A stretch of 64,000 nucleotides of DNA. Origin: Ulota crispa (Eukaryota; Streptophyta; Bryopsida; Orthotrichales; Orthotrichaceae). Each line of letters opens with the position of its first letter. The stretch's first letter is position 1. The notes beneath the pieces are model-generated. The model saw only the letters and a program-made list of their open reading frames with translations. It was not told where the DNA came from and searched no databases. The stretch spans positions 21,672,539-21,736,538 of the forward strand of contig OY987248.1 of assembly GCA_963920765.1 (NCBI GenBank), written 5' to 3'. This document shows positions 1-10,919 of the stretch, one piece after another. Both the position numbers and the translations under genes were made by a program.

Positions 1-2232
1 CAATAAATTGAAGTTGTGTAATGCTTGATTGGGCAAAAGACTTTTGTAATGCTTCTTGAAACTTTCATTTCAAAGTCTAAATTTTCCAACAGATGTAAAC
101 AAAATTTCACTTCGGTTCACAAGAAACTTAGTTTTATATTTTCTTTTGGTTCAGATGGCTACTCATGGCAATTTGAACTACTTAAATGATAATGACAAGG
201 ATAGTGTGTTAACATAGAAATTGAAGGGGAAGTATTTGGAGGTGTCAAAATCTATTTCAACTTTGATGCCACTAATTGGATATGAAGCAGCAATAATGAA
301 AAATATTTATTTGACTTGTTATGTGAGCACATTCTATGCTTGGGTTTGCAATTGTAACAAGCAAAAAAATGATGACAAGCTTAAAGAACACAAATGCATA
401 TAGATCCTTTTGGAAAATATGAGCACTTTTCAAAATAAAAAGTTTTCCACAAACTTGGATTTACAATATTATTCTTGTGAAAGCATCATTTAAGATCAAG
501 AATTAGAGGGTCCACAACCAATGTGACCATAGATTTGGTCAAAAAATGATGAGTAAACTCAAAGCAACTAGTTGAACAAAAATTAGTTTCTCTTTGGTTT
601 AAAACCATTATTTGTTGTTGAACATATTCTATTCTATCCTAATATTTTTATATATTTTTTTGTGTAAAACATGATCTCCAAAGTAAAGCATTTAACAAAT
701 TCTATTATTTTTCAAGTCAATATGTAATGTTGAACTCAAAACAAATGATGTCATTATTCAATTAGCTTAGGAAAGATTAGAAATACAAGTAGATAAAGAA
801 TGTTTCTAATTTGTATAAGCATTTTTGGATAAGTGGTGTTATTTTAGGAATGCATCCAACAAAATAATTAGTTTCTTGGTTCAAGGCTCTCCAAGTTGAT
901 TTTGAGTGTTAAATTTTTTTGGAATGCAATTCAATTGAATGGCATTTTGTTTGTTTGTCTTCATTTTTTATATTATTGCTTCCAATTTAGCACTTGAGGT
1001 GTCAATCCTAGAAATTTTGGAAAATAAAAGGATATATTGGTTTAAAAAGCATTAGAAAAAATGTTGCCTTTGAGCTTCAAATACCTCTCTCTATTTCCTG
1101 TCTATTCTCTTGTTTGTTTTTTACAAGTTAACCAAGTGAGCATAGCAACTAGTTTGAAAGACTTATTAAGGTTCAATTAAAATTTACAATCTCGTAAACG
1201 AATTCCATGGCATACATTTTTTAAGGAGCCAATCATTATTCACTTGGATTTCTTTTGAATTCATCAATATTCTTTATTGGAGGTAAAATTTCCAGGATAA
1301 GTTAATTAATTATAGCTAGTAGAATACATGACATATAAAGTAGTTTCTTGCAACTCGTGTAGCTTGAAATTTTCATATAATTTATGTACATTTTAATTTT
1401 TTGAGTTAATACAAGCTTTTCAAAAAATAGTTTAAAAATTTGTGCAAAATCTCACAAAAGGTTTCATTCATCAAATATTGAAAAATGGTGCATTAGTATA
1501 TCCAAAATCATAACATTAGATTGGATGTGTAAATACCAAGTTCAAAATGTAAATACTATTCACCTTTTTTAATACCAAATTGTTAGGTCTTTGATGGTCT
1601 TTCTTGAAATAGACTTTAGATTCTCCATGTTAGTTAAAAAGCCAAATATCCAAGGCAAAGTTGATTTTATAACCATTGCCTTGTTCAAACATTGATAGTT
1701 CATGTACATTTGTACAAATCCATTTTTTGTTCTCAAATCTTTTTGGTGCACTTGCAAAGAACTCTAAATGCCCTATGGAATTTCTTTGCATGACTTTTTT
1801 TTAATTTATACTTTTGAGTTTTGACCAAAGAGCTCATTATACAATATGTATCAAGTTGAACAAGGTTCACTTTCTAAATATAGACAAAGGTAGGATAATA
1901 GTAAAGGTAGGATAATAGCAAAGGATCTCATTTAAATTGACTAATTATTTTATTAGGATAATTGTTATTTTTTATTAAGATAAAGAAAGAAGTGTGAATG
2001 GTGAAAGAAAGTTATGATTATGAATATTGATGAAATTGAGGTATCACAAAAAATAAATTTGTATTTGTAAATAGTTTGTAATTTCATTGCAATTTGATGA
2101 ATAAAGAAGTAATTAAAACTTGTTATTTTTTCGATGGCACCATTGAAAACAATATTTCAATTTCACCATTATGATATACACAATATACAATTTTAGCATT
2201 AAATAAATGGTCCGCACAGTTTTTCCACAAGC
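1..2232. other. AT-rich intergenic stretch, no gene seen
   Basis: No open reading frame of convincing length or composition, no splice-site-linked exon series and no clear inverted-end element were seen. The longest frames are short (about 60 codons), Lys/Asn/Phe/Ile-rich and unlike any family I know. It is most likely old transposon-derived or neutral intergenic DNA. Confidence 0.6.
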
Positions 2233-2235
2233 TAA

Positions 2236-3348
2236 GGGTCCATTTGCACATGGACTTATGGCTTTGGAAAAACCGGTAGATTATCCTATTATGCAGCATC
2301 CGTTCCCACCAAGCCTTGTTTTTAATCCACTGAACCTACATGGCATGCTTGCTGGCAATTTCAAAAGAGTGCTTTTACATGCAAAGTACCCTAGAATTTT
2401 GCAAGAACTACAAGGAGTCATGCAAGTTTTTAGTAGTTAGATTTCATGCCCAAAATAGAAATTTCAAAGAATGTCCATACCTTATCTGTGTTGTTTTCTA
2501 TATAGACTCCAAAGCTATCTATATATACAAAAGAATGCACCTCAAAAGTGTCCCTGGTGGTAGTCCTTGACAATTCCGTAACTAAGGACAACAAATCCGT
2601 AATTGAATTATGAAGATGTGGGTGCATGAGGTTTCGCAACGGAATTATGGGGATATGAGTGCATGGGGTTTTGTAACCAAATTGTGGGGATGTGAATGCA
2701 TGGGATTTTGTAACCGAATTATGGAAATGGGAGGCTTGGACATTAAGGGCACGGGGATATTTAAGGGCCATGAGGACATTAAGGGCACAATGACATTTAA
2801 GGGCCACGGGGGATAGGGGGCACAAGGATAGGGGGCACGAGGATAGGGGGCATAGAGATAGGGGTCACGAGGATAGGGGGCACGAGGATAAGGGGCATAG
2901 AGATAGGGGTCACGAGGATAGGGGGCACGAGGATAAGGGGCATAGAGATAGGGGTCACGAGGATAGGGGGCACAAGGATAAGGGGCATAGAGATAGGGGT
3001 CACGAGGATAGGGGGCATAGAGATAGGGGTCACGAGGATAGGGGGCATAGAGATAGGGGTCACAAGGCTCAACCGGTTGGTACAACAGGGTGAGTAAACT
3101 AGTATTATATAATAGTGGTTTCTAAGTCCATGCATTTGCCACAAGGATATTTGCCTTGGTGGAACACAAATAACTTAAGTATAACTATAAATGTGAATGC
3201 CCAGCTATTAGGACCAATCCGGCAAATCTGGCAAATCTGGGCAGCTTCAGAACTGACCCACTTCCGTGTTCAGCAAACTCCCATTGCTACATGGGTGACT
3301 TTCATGTTGTAAGGGCGCTTTTTTCTAATGCCAAGTTCAAATGGACCC
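2236..3348. mobile_element. Tourist-like (PIF/Harbinger-type) non-autonomous element, 1113 bp
   Basis: The left end reads GGGTCCATTTGCACATGG. The reverse complement of the right end reads GGGTCCATTTGAACTTGG, so 16 of 18 bases match. TAA lies directly outside both ends (2233-2235 and 3349-3351), fitting the 3-bp TWA target duplication of PIF/Harbinger elements. No transposase is visible inside. The interior carries the 15-bp minisatellite at 2816-3067 and degenerate precursors of it from about 2740. The superfamily is inferred from the target duplication and GGG-type ends only. Confidence 0.7.
2816..3067. repeat. 15-bp minisatellite, about 17 units
   Basis: Units are exactly 15 bp and come in a few variants: GGGGGCACGAGGATA, GGGGGCATAGAGATA, GGGGTCACGAGGATA and GGGGGCACAAGGATA. 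The variants alternate, giving a 30- to 45-bp higher-order pattern. Because 15 is a multiple of three, the minus strand stays open in more than one frame and produces artificial Pro/Tyr/Asp repeats. G is concentrated on the plus strand with runs of 4-5 G, so G-quadruplex formation is possible. The array lies inside the Tourist-like element. Confidence 0.95.
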
Positions 3349-3372
3349 TAAATGTTTTCAAATATCAATGTA

Positions 3373-3914
3373 CAGTACCCTAAAGAAAGAGTACACAAGT
3401 CCCTCCTATAGAATTCAAAGAATGTACTATAAATAAATTAGTTTTTGGTAAAATAAACATATCATCATGTTTAAAGGTACAAAATTAATGACAATGTATG
3501 AGTCAAATAACAAAAACTAATTTTCATAAAGAAATATATATTTTACTAAATTTGGTCATAATCACCCTAACATTAAAATCTTTGTAGAATTTTTTTTGAT
3601 TTTTTTTGGAAATGTTTGTTTGAAACAAAAATGTGCATATGGATGTCTCCTAGATATCCATGCAACCAAATCTCAAAAATTCATCACCAAAGTTTTTTAA
3701 TCTATTTTCTTGTAAAACCATGATTTTGACACAAAACAAAATACCAAAAATAGGATTTTGATTTTTAGTAACTAAAATTTGATATGCTTGATCATGATTG
3801 CACAAGGTTCACATACAAAAAATCTGAGGATAAAATGCTAATTATGTTCTTTGTTATACCAACTTTTATGGATGCCATGAGAGGGACTTATGTACTCTTT
3901 TCTTTTGGGTGTTG
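3373..3914. mobile_element. Palindromic Tc1/mariner-type MITE, 542 bp
   Basis: Inverted ends start CAGTACCCTAAAGAAAGAG on the left and CAACACCCAAAAGAAAAGAG on the right (reverse complement). Both continue into GTACAYAAGTCCCTC. TA flanks both ends (3371-3372, 3915-3916). The interior matches the core of the palindromes at 53.9-58.3 kb, with shared stretches such as ATGCAACCAAATCTCAAAAA and the 'accaaaaataggattttg' stretch. No coding capacity. Assignment to Tc1/mariner rests on the TA duplication. Confidence 0.7.
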
Positions 3915-3916
3915 TA

Positions 3917-4605
3917 CACTAAAATGATCCAATTACTATTAAAAACAAAAAATAGAAAACTCCGTGGAACATGATGTTAATGTGTATCTATTATTTACTT
4001 GGAAAATCAATGAAATTACTGAATCATTTCTAAATGTATCAATCATTAGTAAGTATAATCTTCATCTTGATATAAGTACACAAGTAGTGATGCTTGGATA
4101 AGGTAAATGCCTTGTTGACCATATCCAAACATTGACAATAAACAAATATTCCAATTAATTGGGTCCACAACACAAGAAAAAGAGGGGAACCCTGACATGG
4201 TCCAAATGATTCTCATACAAAAATTGATCTTATCCAAGCATCACTATACACAATTAGTTTTTCTTGAACATTTTTAACAAATTCATAGAACAACCTCAAT
4301 TTCTTAATCTGTACAATGTCTACAAGAAACCTATAATACAATATTCAAACACATTGAACAAAATTATCACATTTTTTGCATTCTTTAGAAAAAAAGACAA
4401 CATGAATACTTATTTCCTTAGAAAATATGCTACCATTCACTAGTTTATATTATTTTCTAAACTCAAGATGACGAAGTTGGCTAATTGCAGAAAAATTTCA
4501 TCTCAAAATTCTAACAGGAATAATAATCCATCACTGAGTCCATCACTGAGTCTTACTGAAAATTTGTGAACCAATTGCCGAAGTTGCATGAAGAATTATG
4601 ATAAG
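3917..4605. other. AT-rich spacer between two MITEs
   Basis: No gene, inverted-end element or tandem repeat was recognised here. Confidence 0.5.
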
Positions 4606-4607
4606 TA

Positions 4608-4921
4608 AGGTAAGAACACCCATAAGCGTTAGTTTAAGGATTTTGAACATGATGACTATTAATAGACATCTAGCAAATTATAGGATCTTGTTAGCAATAG
4701 ATAAATAATGAGCTTGCACTTTAGAATGTATTAGTTGGATACTGTGAGAATAAATTGTGAATTTTTAAAGAGTAAACTGCCATTGTATCCATAACCAACA
4801 CTAAGGTTTCATGTTCACAAGTTGTACATCCTTCTAACTACATCTATTTACTTATATAGATTTTTCAAGATTCTAGAGGTGATAGCTATGGGGACACTAA
4901 CGCTTATGGGTGTTCCTACCT
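4608..4921. mobile_element. MITE with 27-bp inverted ends, 314 bp
   Basis: The left end AGGTAAGAACACCCATAAGC and the right end (reverse complement AGGTAGGAACACCCATAAGC) match almost perfectly and continue into GTTAGT. TA flanks both sides (4606-4607, 4922-4923). Two relatives lie in the window: a truncated inverted copy at 50219-50403 and a copy from 63707 running off the window end. No open frame. The TA duplication suggests Tc1/mariner mobilisation. Confidence 0.8.
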
Positions 4922-5317
4922 TAGTGTGTGAAACCCAATAAGTCAAATGGAAGAAAATAAGCTCAAAAGTTTATAGAGAATTCATGATTTAGCACATTGA
5001 GTAATTTACGTCAATCCAGTATATTTTGTGGGCTACTGTGTTCAAATACTATTTGCCAAATAGAATGACTTAAGTGACCAAAATTTGGAGGAGATTTTGG
5101 GTAATGTATCTCAATTAAAGATTGTGTAAATGATGCCTCATTATTGACAAAACATTTTCAAGTAGCTACATGAGAAGCAATAAAAGTTCTTGTCAAAACC
5201 TTACTTGGAGAATTAGTGCTAAATGCATGCTTCACCTTCAAGCTAAATAGACACAATTTACCCAAATTAATATAAAAGAGACTTGCACTGTTCAAACTCT
5301 TGTACCAATTGAAATAT

Positions 5318-5634
5318 GGGAAAATTTCATGATGCCCTTGAAGTTTGCAATATTTATATAGATACCCCTGCTTTTTCAGAAATCACACAAATATCCTTGG
5401 ACCATAAATTTTAAGCATTTATTTGTTGTGCTTGTACTTCCTTTATGACCAATGTTGAAGAAAGGAATGTAATGAAGCAAAAAACAAACAACTTGCACAT
5501 TAAGGAAGAAGGGATTGGCATGCACAACAAAATAAGAGCTTGAAATTTTTGGTCCAACAATATTTGTGTAATTTCTGAAAAAGTAAGGGTATCTATGCAT
5601 ATATTGCAAACTTCAGGGATATCCATGAAATTTT
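5318..5634. mobile_element. Palindromic MITE with ~85-bp inverted ends
   Basis: The left arm begins GGGAAAATTTCATG and runs through a stretch containing GAAGTTTGCAATATTTA and TTTTTCAGAAATCACACAAA. The right arm repeats this in inverted order (AATTTCTGAAAAAG then TATTGCAAACTTCAGGGAT). The unique centre is about 140 bp. Two related copies sit immediately upstream of the OEP24 gene (28438-28992). End coordinates are good to a few bases; no clean target duplication could be fixed. Confidence 0.75.
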
Positions 5635-6673
5635 TGCTTGAATTATCTTGTTACAGTACCCTAACAACCCTATGAAATTTTGTAAAAATGTGTTGACACA
5701 ACCCCTTTTCTATTACTTTTTTTCACTTAACCACAATTAGTAAAGAAGTTCCACCAACAAACAAGGTAGTGCCACATGTTGTCTTCTTCTTATAAATTGA
5801 GTTGGTGCAGTAAGGTAACCTTCCCCATACTTGAGCGGTCCCTAAAACTGATCCCTACTTTTAAGATGTTCTCCACACACTCTTGAACCCAACGTGGAGT
5901 AGTGAATGCCACTTAAGCAAACCTTACCACATATCAGCTCAAGAGTTAGTTTGGGAGGGTTGGAATTGGGACCATCAAGCACATGTATGTGAACACATTT
6001 GAGCAATTTTAAGAGTAGTTTAGAGTTGCAACTGTAGATTAGGTCACAATCTTTGTCAACTTTTTGTAGATTCAACCATGGTTTTCTTGTAGTGTAGGGA
6101 CCCTATGAGTTCCAACTTTACCATTTAGTATAAAATATTCTACAATACTTTTTTCCACCAGAATTACATTCTATGATAGTTTGTTGCAAGGCTAACCCAA
6201 TGAATTTTTTTCCTGAATTTTCCAAGACTTTGAAGTACCCTAAACCCGTAAACGCTCGGGTATGGGGACGTTAACTTAGTGCCACATGTTAGTCTCTTGG
6301 TAAAGGTTGAGTTGCCAGCACACAAAAAGCAGGGCTGACAGGACACCATGCCAATACCCGCTTAATATCTTTAAAGCAGCGCCCGGATATGGTCCATTAT
6401 GGTATCAAAACAGATACGGCGGTACCCGTCAACGTCCGATTCGCCCGCCAATAAGAGCAAGAAGCTCCATCATAGCGACGCTGCACTCGAAGCTCCCTTG
6501 AAGTGCGTCGTTTCTAAGGATTGGTAGTTTGCCACACAAGGCTTGCCTGCTCCTCCACTCACTCCCTTCTCGTCGACGTCGCAGTCGCAATTCAATTGCA
6601 AGTCCTACATCGCACAACTTATTAGTATTCTGCAGTGCAGTGGTTGAGCTCCATTCGAATAGATATCTGCAAA
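5635..6673. promoter_or_regulatory. Upstream region of the DUF427 gene
   Basis: The first part is AT-rich and featureless. From about 6340 the base composition becomes clearly more GC-rich and mixed, as expected for promoter and 5' untranslated sequence of the gene starting at 6674. Open frames on both strands between 6307 and 6689 are by-products of this composition. No TATA box or initiator can be assigned with confidence. Confidence 0.4.
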
Positions 6674-8085
6674 ATGGCGACCCGGGCAATATGGAACGGT
6701 GCAGTGATCGCCGCGACCGATTCCTACGAACTGGTGGAGGGCAATGTCTACTTCCCCGCTGCCTCTGTCAACATGCAGTATGCCAAGCCTAGCAACACGC
6801 ACACCACCTGCGGTACGTGACGTTGCTCATTGTTTTCTGCATTCTTGAAGTACCTTTTTGTTGAGTCTTGGCAGACTCAGGTGAAGCTCTGAACGCGCAA
6901 GAAAATAAAGTGTAAAAGCCTCAGTTGCAAAAGAATAAGAGAAATCGGAGGCGTTGTACATACAATTTTTGGAGCCGTTTATCAATTTTGAAATCGTTGT
7001 GGTGCTTCTTTTAAAACCTATGCTTATTTTGGTTGTAATAAACATTGTTTTAGGTCTGATTCTAATCAAGTCTATGCAAAAGAACAGGAGAAATCGGAGG
7101 CGTTGTACATACAAGTTTTGGAGCTGTTCATGAATTTTGAAATATTGTTGTGGTGCTTCTCTCTCAGAACCTATGCTTACTTTGGTTGTAATAGACATTG
7201 TTTAAGGTCTGATTTTATTCAAGTTTGTGCAAAAGAACAAGAGAAATCGGAGGCGTTGTACATACAATTTTTGGAGCTGTTTATGAATTTTGAAATCGTT
7301 GTGTTCATTAATTTTGGAATTGTTGTGGTGCTTCTCTCAAAACCTAAGCTTATTTTGGTTGTAATAACCGTTGTTTAAGGTCCAGTTCTAATCAAGTCTA
7401 TGCAAAAGGACAAGAGAAATTAGAGGCATTTTACAAATTTTGGAGCTGTTTATGAAATTTGAAATTGTTGTGGTGCTTCTTTCAAAACCTATGCTTATTT
7501 TGGTTGTAATAGACATTGTTTAAGGTCATGTGTTTGATTCTCCTAATAAAGAGAAGTTGTTATTGAGGCTGAATTGCGAGGTCTAATTTATACTGCGCAG
7601 GTTGGAAAGGGCAAGCATCTTACTACACCATAGAAGTAGATGGCAAGGAGAACAAGGATGCTGCGTGGTTCTATGCATCGCCGAAACCTGCCGCGCAGAA
7701 TATCAAGGTGCGTTGCGATTTTCATTGGTTTTCAAGAGGAATGAAAGATCCTTTTTCGTGTTTTGTTCTTTCTTCTAAAAGTGGAAGGAATCATACGAGC
7801 ATATTTCTGCAATTGCAGTTGCTTTTACTCTGTCTTGAAAGGAAACATCCTTCCCCTGGTTTTGAGAAGTATTTTGTTTCCATGAAAGTTTATATTCTCG
7901 TTCACATTGAACTGAAATTTGTGAAGGTTTTTTATTATGTCTTATTAACCAGCCAACGCGCCTAGATTTGGAAAGCACCAGAGTTGGACTTGACGTTGTG
8001 TGAACTCAAATACTGGATGTAGGATTATGTGGCCTTCTGGAAGGGAGTGACTGTTGAGAAGGGGGCGAAGACTGCGAAGGCATGA
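6674..8085 (+). CDS. DUF427 domain protein, 3 exons, 102 residues
   Basis: Exons 6674-6812, 7601-7707 and 8023-8085 are joined by two GT-AG introns (phases 1 and 0), ending in TGA at 8083. The protein starts MATRAIWNGAVIAATDSYEL and is essentially one DUF427 domain. Visible family hallmarks are the early 'W-G-x-V-I-A-x-T/S' stretch, the 'VEGNVYFP' segment, a Cys at the exon 1 end followed by WKGQASYY (family motif C-x-WKG-x-A-x-Y), 'AAWFYASPKPAA', and the closing YVAFWKGVTVE. The length fits stand-alone DUF427 proteins of about 90-110 residues. There is no targeting signal or membrane segment, so a soluble cytosolic or nuclear protein is likely. The molecular function of the family is not established. 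The start is the first ATG after the GC-rich leader and gives the conserved N terminus. Intron 1 (788 bp) holds a tandem repeat. Confidence 0.93.
6927..7530 (+). repeat. ~150-bp tandem repeat within intron 1, four copies
   Basis: The marker GAGAAATCGGAGGCGTTGTA (or a variant) recurs at about 6939, 7088, 7241 and 7414, giving periods of about 149, 153 and 173 bp. Each unit continues with a TTTTGGAGC stretch, a GTTGTGGTGCTTCT stretch and CCTATGCTTATTTTGGTTG. The third unit has an extra internal duplication of about 25 bp. The whole array lies inside intron 1 of the DUF427 gene and has no inverted ends, so it looks like local duplication rather than a transposon. Confidence 0.9.
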
Positions 8086-8362
8086 TTTGTTGCTGAACAT
8101 GGAAATTTATCAGTGTGAAGAGATCAGAGAATTATTAAATACGGCACTGTATTCAGCTTGTAAAGCTGCTGATGTGCACTCATATGTGATCTTTGATATT
8201 ATAGAAGGTTCTTCTTTCACTCCGTATATTTATCTTGTGCGCTTTCAAAATTCTATGAAGTAGCTTCTCATGTGTTGGATGGTTATAGAGCTCATTTGTG
8301 ATATTTTTTGCAATTTATTTCCAGGACTGCTTAGAAATGGAATGAAAATGAAAGATGGTTAA
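8086..8362 (+). other. Presumed 3' untranslated region of the DUF427 gene
   Basis: Non-coding sequence directly downstream of the stop codon, still of mixed composition up to about 8340. The first foreign sequence is the TTAA element beginning at 8363. No canonical AATAAA signal was assigned. Confidence 0.4.
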
Positions 8363-8585
8363 CCCCTGAATGGCCCATCGGCCATCTTTGGCCGTATGTA
8401 CGGCCATATATATAGCCATATTTGAGCTGCTCTAAGGGCTTTCTAAAAAAAATATGCACCCACCATCGTACAACCCTTCAATATGTATGGTTGTAACACT
8501 TAATTTTCAGCTAATTCAAACTTTTGAATATTGATTGTGACTGTATTTTGTACTGTATCTCTATAGCCCAAGGGCCCTGCAGGGG
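8363..8585. mobile_element. TTAA-flanked MITE (piggyBac-like ends), 223 bp
   Basis: Ends: left CCCCTGAATGGCCCATCGGC; right, reverse complemented, CCCCTGCAGGGCCCTTGGGC. TTAA lies directly outside both (8359-8362, 8586-8589). This is the smallest member of the TTAA-flanked set in the window. It has internal GGCCAT/ATGGCC-type repeats and no coding capacity. Confidence 0.75.
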
Positions 8586-8589
8586 TTAA

Positions 8590-10380
8590 CTTAATCATAC
8601 ACAAGTTTTAACATGGATTGCGGTTGAGTTATCCTATAAAGAGGTGGCTGCCTTTGGATCAGCAGAGCTTGGTTTTAAAATCATGTTTTTCTTTTGATTA
8701 CTCTTGATTCACCAAGATTTTCATTGAGGTTTTGGCAACAGCAGGCTTCATTTCACATTACCTTGGTTTCCTGCAACCATCGTTTATGTTGCTAGTAAAG
8801 TACTGTGCTCATAAACCGTCCGTCTGAGGGCTGAAATTGAATTTTGGGAGGTGAAACTTCTTGAACTATTTTTCAGTAAATTTTCTTTGAAAAACAAGAA
8901 GAATTAACATCTAACCCAAGTTATTTCATAATTTTTGGAGTTTTGTGGAATTAGTTATGAAAATTTGAAGTGGAAAGATCATAGGTCTCTAAAATTACCC
9001 ACTTCCTCAAATGTATATTCCTTGTACATTTTGAAAACCTATGAAAAAAAGCATGTACTATACAATAAGGGAACATTTGAGAAGGTGGGTTGTTTTAATG
9101 CATGGATGGTTTATGAGCATACTACCTTACAATCAACTTTCTATGCGCAAGAGCTTGACTCTACCAAGTCAAGGTATCAATTGCACTTTTCTATTTTTAG
9201 TCCATTACATGCAATGTTGATAGAAATTGTTCCATTGCACAAGTTTATGATTTATGCAAGTTTTATATCTATGGACTAGATCACTAGAAGAAAAAGGGGT
9301 CAAATCTAATTGACTGGTATACAACTTCATGTCCAAAACAACTGCACTACAACTATAGAACAATTGTGAGAAAGGGTGGAGTTGAGGGAGATGTAGTGTA
9401 GTAGTATGATTCTCTGTCATGGATGAATTTTGTTTCAAATAATTGGAGTCGGTTTTCGTTATCTATTTTAGATCCAATAGCAGATGAATATGTTGCAGTT
9501 TTGACATTCCTCTGACAACTAAGTCAACTAGTTGTAAGGGAGTTGAGGTTCTTTACAACTAGTGGGCTACCATTATTCCACTGCTACTCAAGAACAACTC
9601 AAAAAGCACTATGAACACGTTTTCTAGAAAATTTCAAAGACCTTGTTATTTTAGCTTCCCGTCGTGATGTCTTTATGTTGCAGTTCTGACATTCCTCTGA
9701 CAATTGAGTCAGCTAGTCGTAAGGGAGTTGAGGTTTTTTACAACTAGTGGACTACCATTACTCCACTGCTACTCAAGAACAACTCAAAAAGCACTATGGC
9801 CAAGCTTTCTAGAAAATTTCAAGGACCTTGTTATTTTAGCTGCCCGTCGTGATGCCTCGACAGTCATCAATTTCTCTCTATTCACTTTCAATGTGAATGC
9901 ATCCACATGAAGTAGTAGTGTTGCAATTGTTTATAAGTTGTTCATGAAGGTTTTATAGGTAATTTCAAACTTTTCATAGAGGCATTGCACAGTTGAGCTG
10001 CAATTGTACTTGAGATGTACACCAACATTCTCATTTTGCAGTAACAAAGATTTGATTTTGGATTAAGTCTATCTATAGAAGGAGGATGTCCACCATGGTA
10101 GCAAAAATCACATACATTTCATGATTAGAAGTATAGATTACATAAAATGTGCATTTCTTGAGCTAGCCACCATTTAGTACGCTATAATATCTTGCATTAG
10201 CTAGTAAATTATCTTCTGCGAATAATTCAATTGCAGATAAGCGTACACCAAACTTTACCGCAAAAAATTAACCACACAAACTTCTAGGAGAAACGTGTCT
10301 TGGAAAACCCTAAACCTACAGCCGACTTTCCGCCTCCGTCACTTGGATTTGCATTAAGAGGTGCATAAAAGTAACTATAA
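8590..10380. other. Intergenic stretch with a 185-bp direct tandem duplication
   Basis: No gene is supported. Two direct copies of about 185 bp lie at 9491-9675 and 9676-9858. They share TGTTGCAGTT, CATTCCTCTGACAA, AGGGAGTTGAGGTT and CTACTCAAGAACAACTCAAA. The frames across the duplication are not conserved between copies, so it is probably non-coding. The rest is AT-rich and featureless. Confidence 0.6.
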
Positions 10381-10531
10381 GGTTGGACTCTAGAACACAA
10401 TCTCCTCTTTTTGGTACACCCACCGCACCTTCACTGGAGTTAGGGTTTAGCATGTCAAATCCATTGCTGATAGCAACAAGCTCTTCATTACTTGCAGGTG
10501 AAAGAGTAGCGCGAGAGCTCGCGTTGCATCA

Positions 10532-10889
10532 ATGGCAGTTACAACTAAATCAAAGCTTCCACCACTACTACCACGAAGAAGCTTGCAATTGAAGAGTGGT
10601 TTTGCATTAGGGTCCGCATCTTTGTCCATTGATTTTGGTGCAAGTTTTCCGAAGAAGGTGAGAGTAGCTGCGTTCGTCGGCAGAAGAGACTCCATGGTAG
10701 AAGCAAGGGTTGGAGCTCTAGAGGGCCTCTCTAGTTCACACGTAACGTTCAGCGAAGGAACACTTTGTTTTGCAGGAGGAGGCGTACGTAATTTGGCAGG
10801 CGCTACATTGCCGAAGAAAATGTCGATGGTGGACTCAAGCTCAAAATTGTCCGACGAGTCCAAAATGGATTTCCGCGACATTGCACTAG
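10532..10889 (+). CDS. Possible first exon of a plastid-targeted protein
   Basis: The reading frame opens with MAVTTKSKLPPLLPRRSLQL and has 119 codons up to a possible donor CTAG/GTAAG at 10889. The N-terminal ~60 residues are rich in Ser, Arg, Lys and Ala, poor in acidic residues and contain a VRVAAFVGRR stretch, typical of a chloroplast transit peptide. Composition is much more GC-rich than the flanks. A TATA-like CATAAAAG lies near 10365. I do not recognise a domain and could not find a convincing continuation: the region around 11366-11465 is open in one frame (containing PTGATITPIEVHKKG) but no AG acceptor puts it in frame with this exon. It may be an orphaned exon or a gene broken downstream. 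The overlapping minus-strand frame (10447-10881) looks like a shadow. Confidence 0.35.
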
Positions 10890-10919
10890 GTAAGATTATC
10901 TACATCAAAAACTTATAAT

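Noticed and set aside
2645-3144. Long minus-strand frames encoding Asp-Pro-Tyr-Leu-Tyr repeats
   Set aside because: They coincide exactly with the 15-bp minisatellite. Two overlapping minus frames stay open only because the unit length is a multiple of three; no start context, splice site or conserved flank supports a protein.
10447-10881. Minus-strand 144-codon frame opposite the putative plastid exon
   Set aside because: It is antisense to a frame with transit-peptide composition and a donor site, and has no recognisable domain; treated as a shadow of the GC-rich block.
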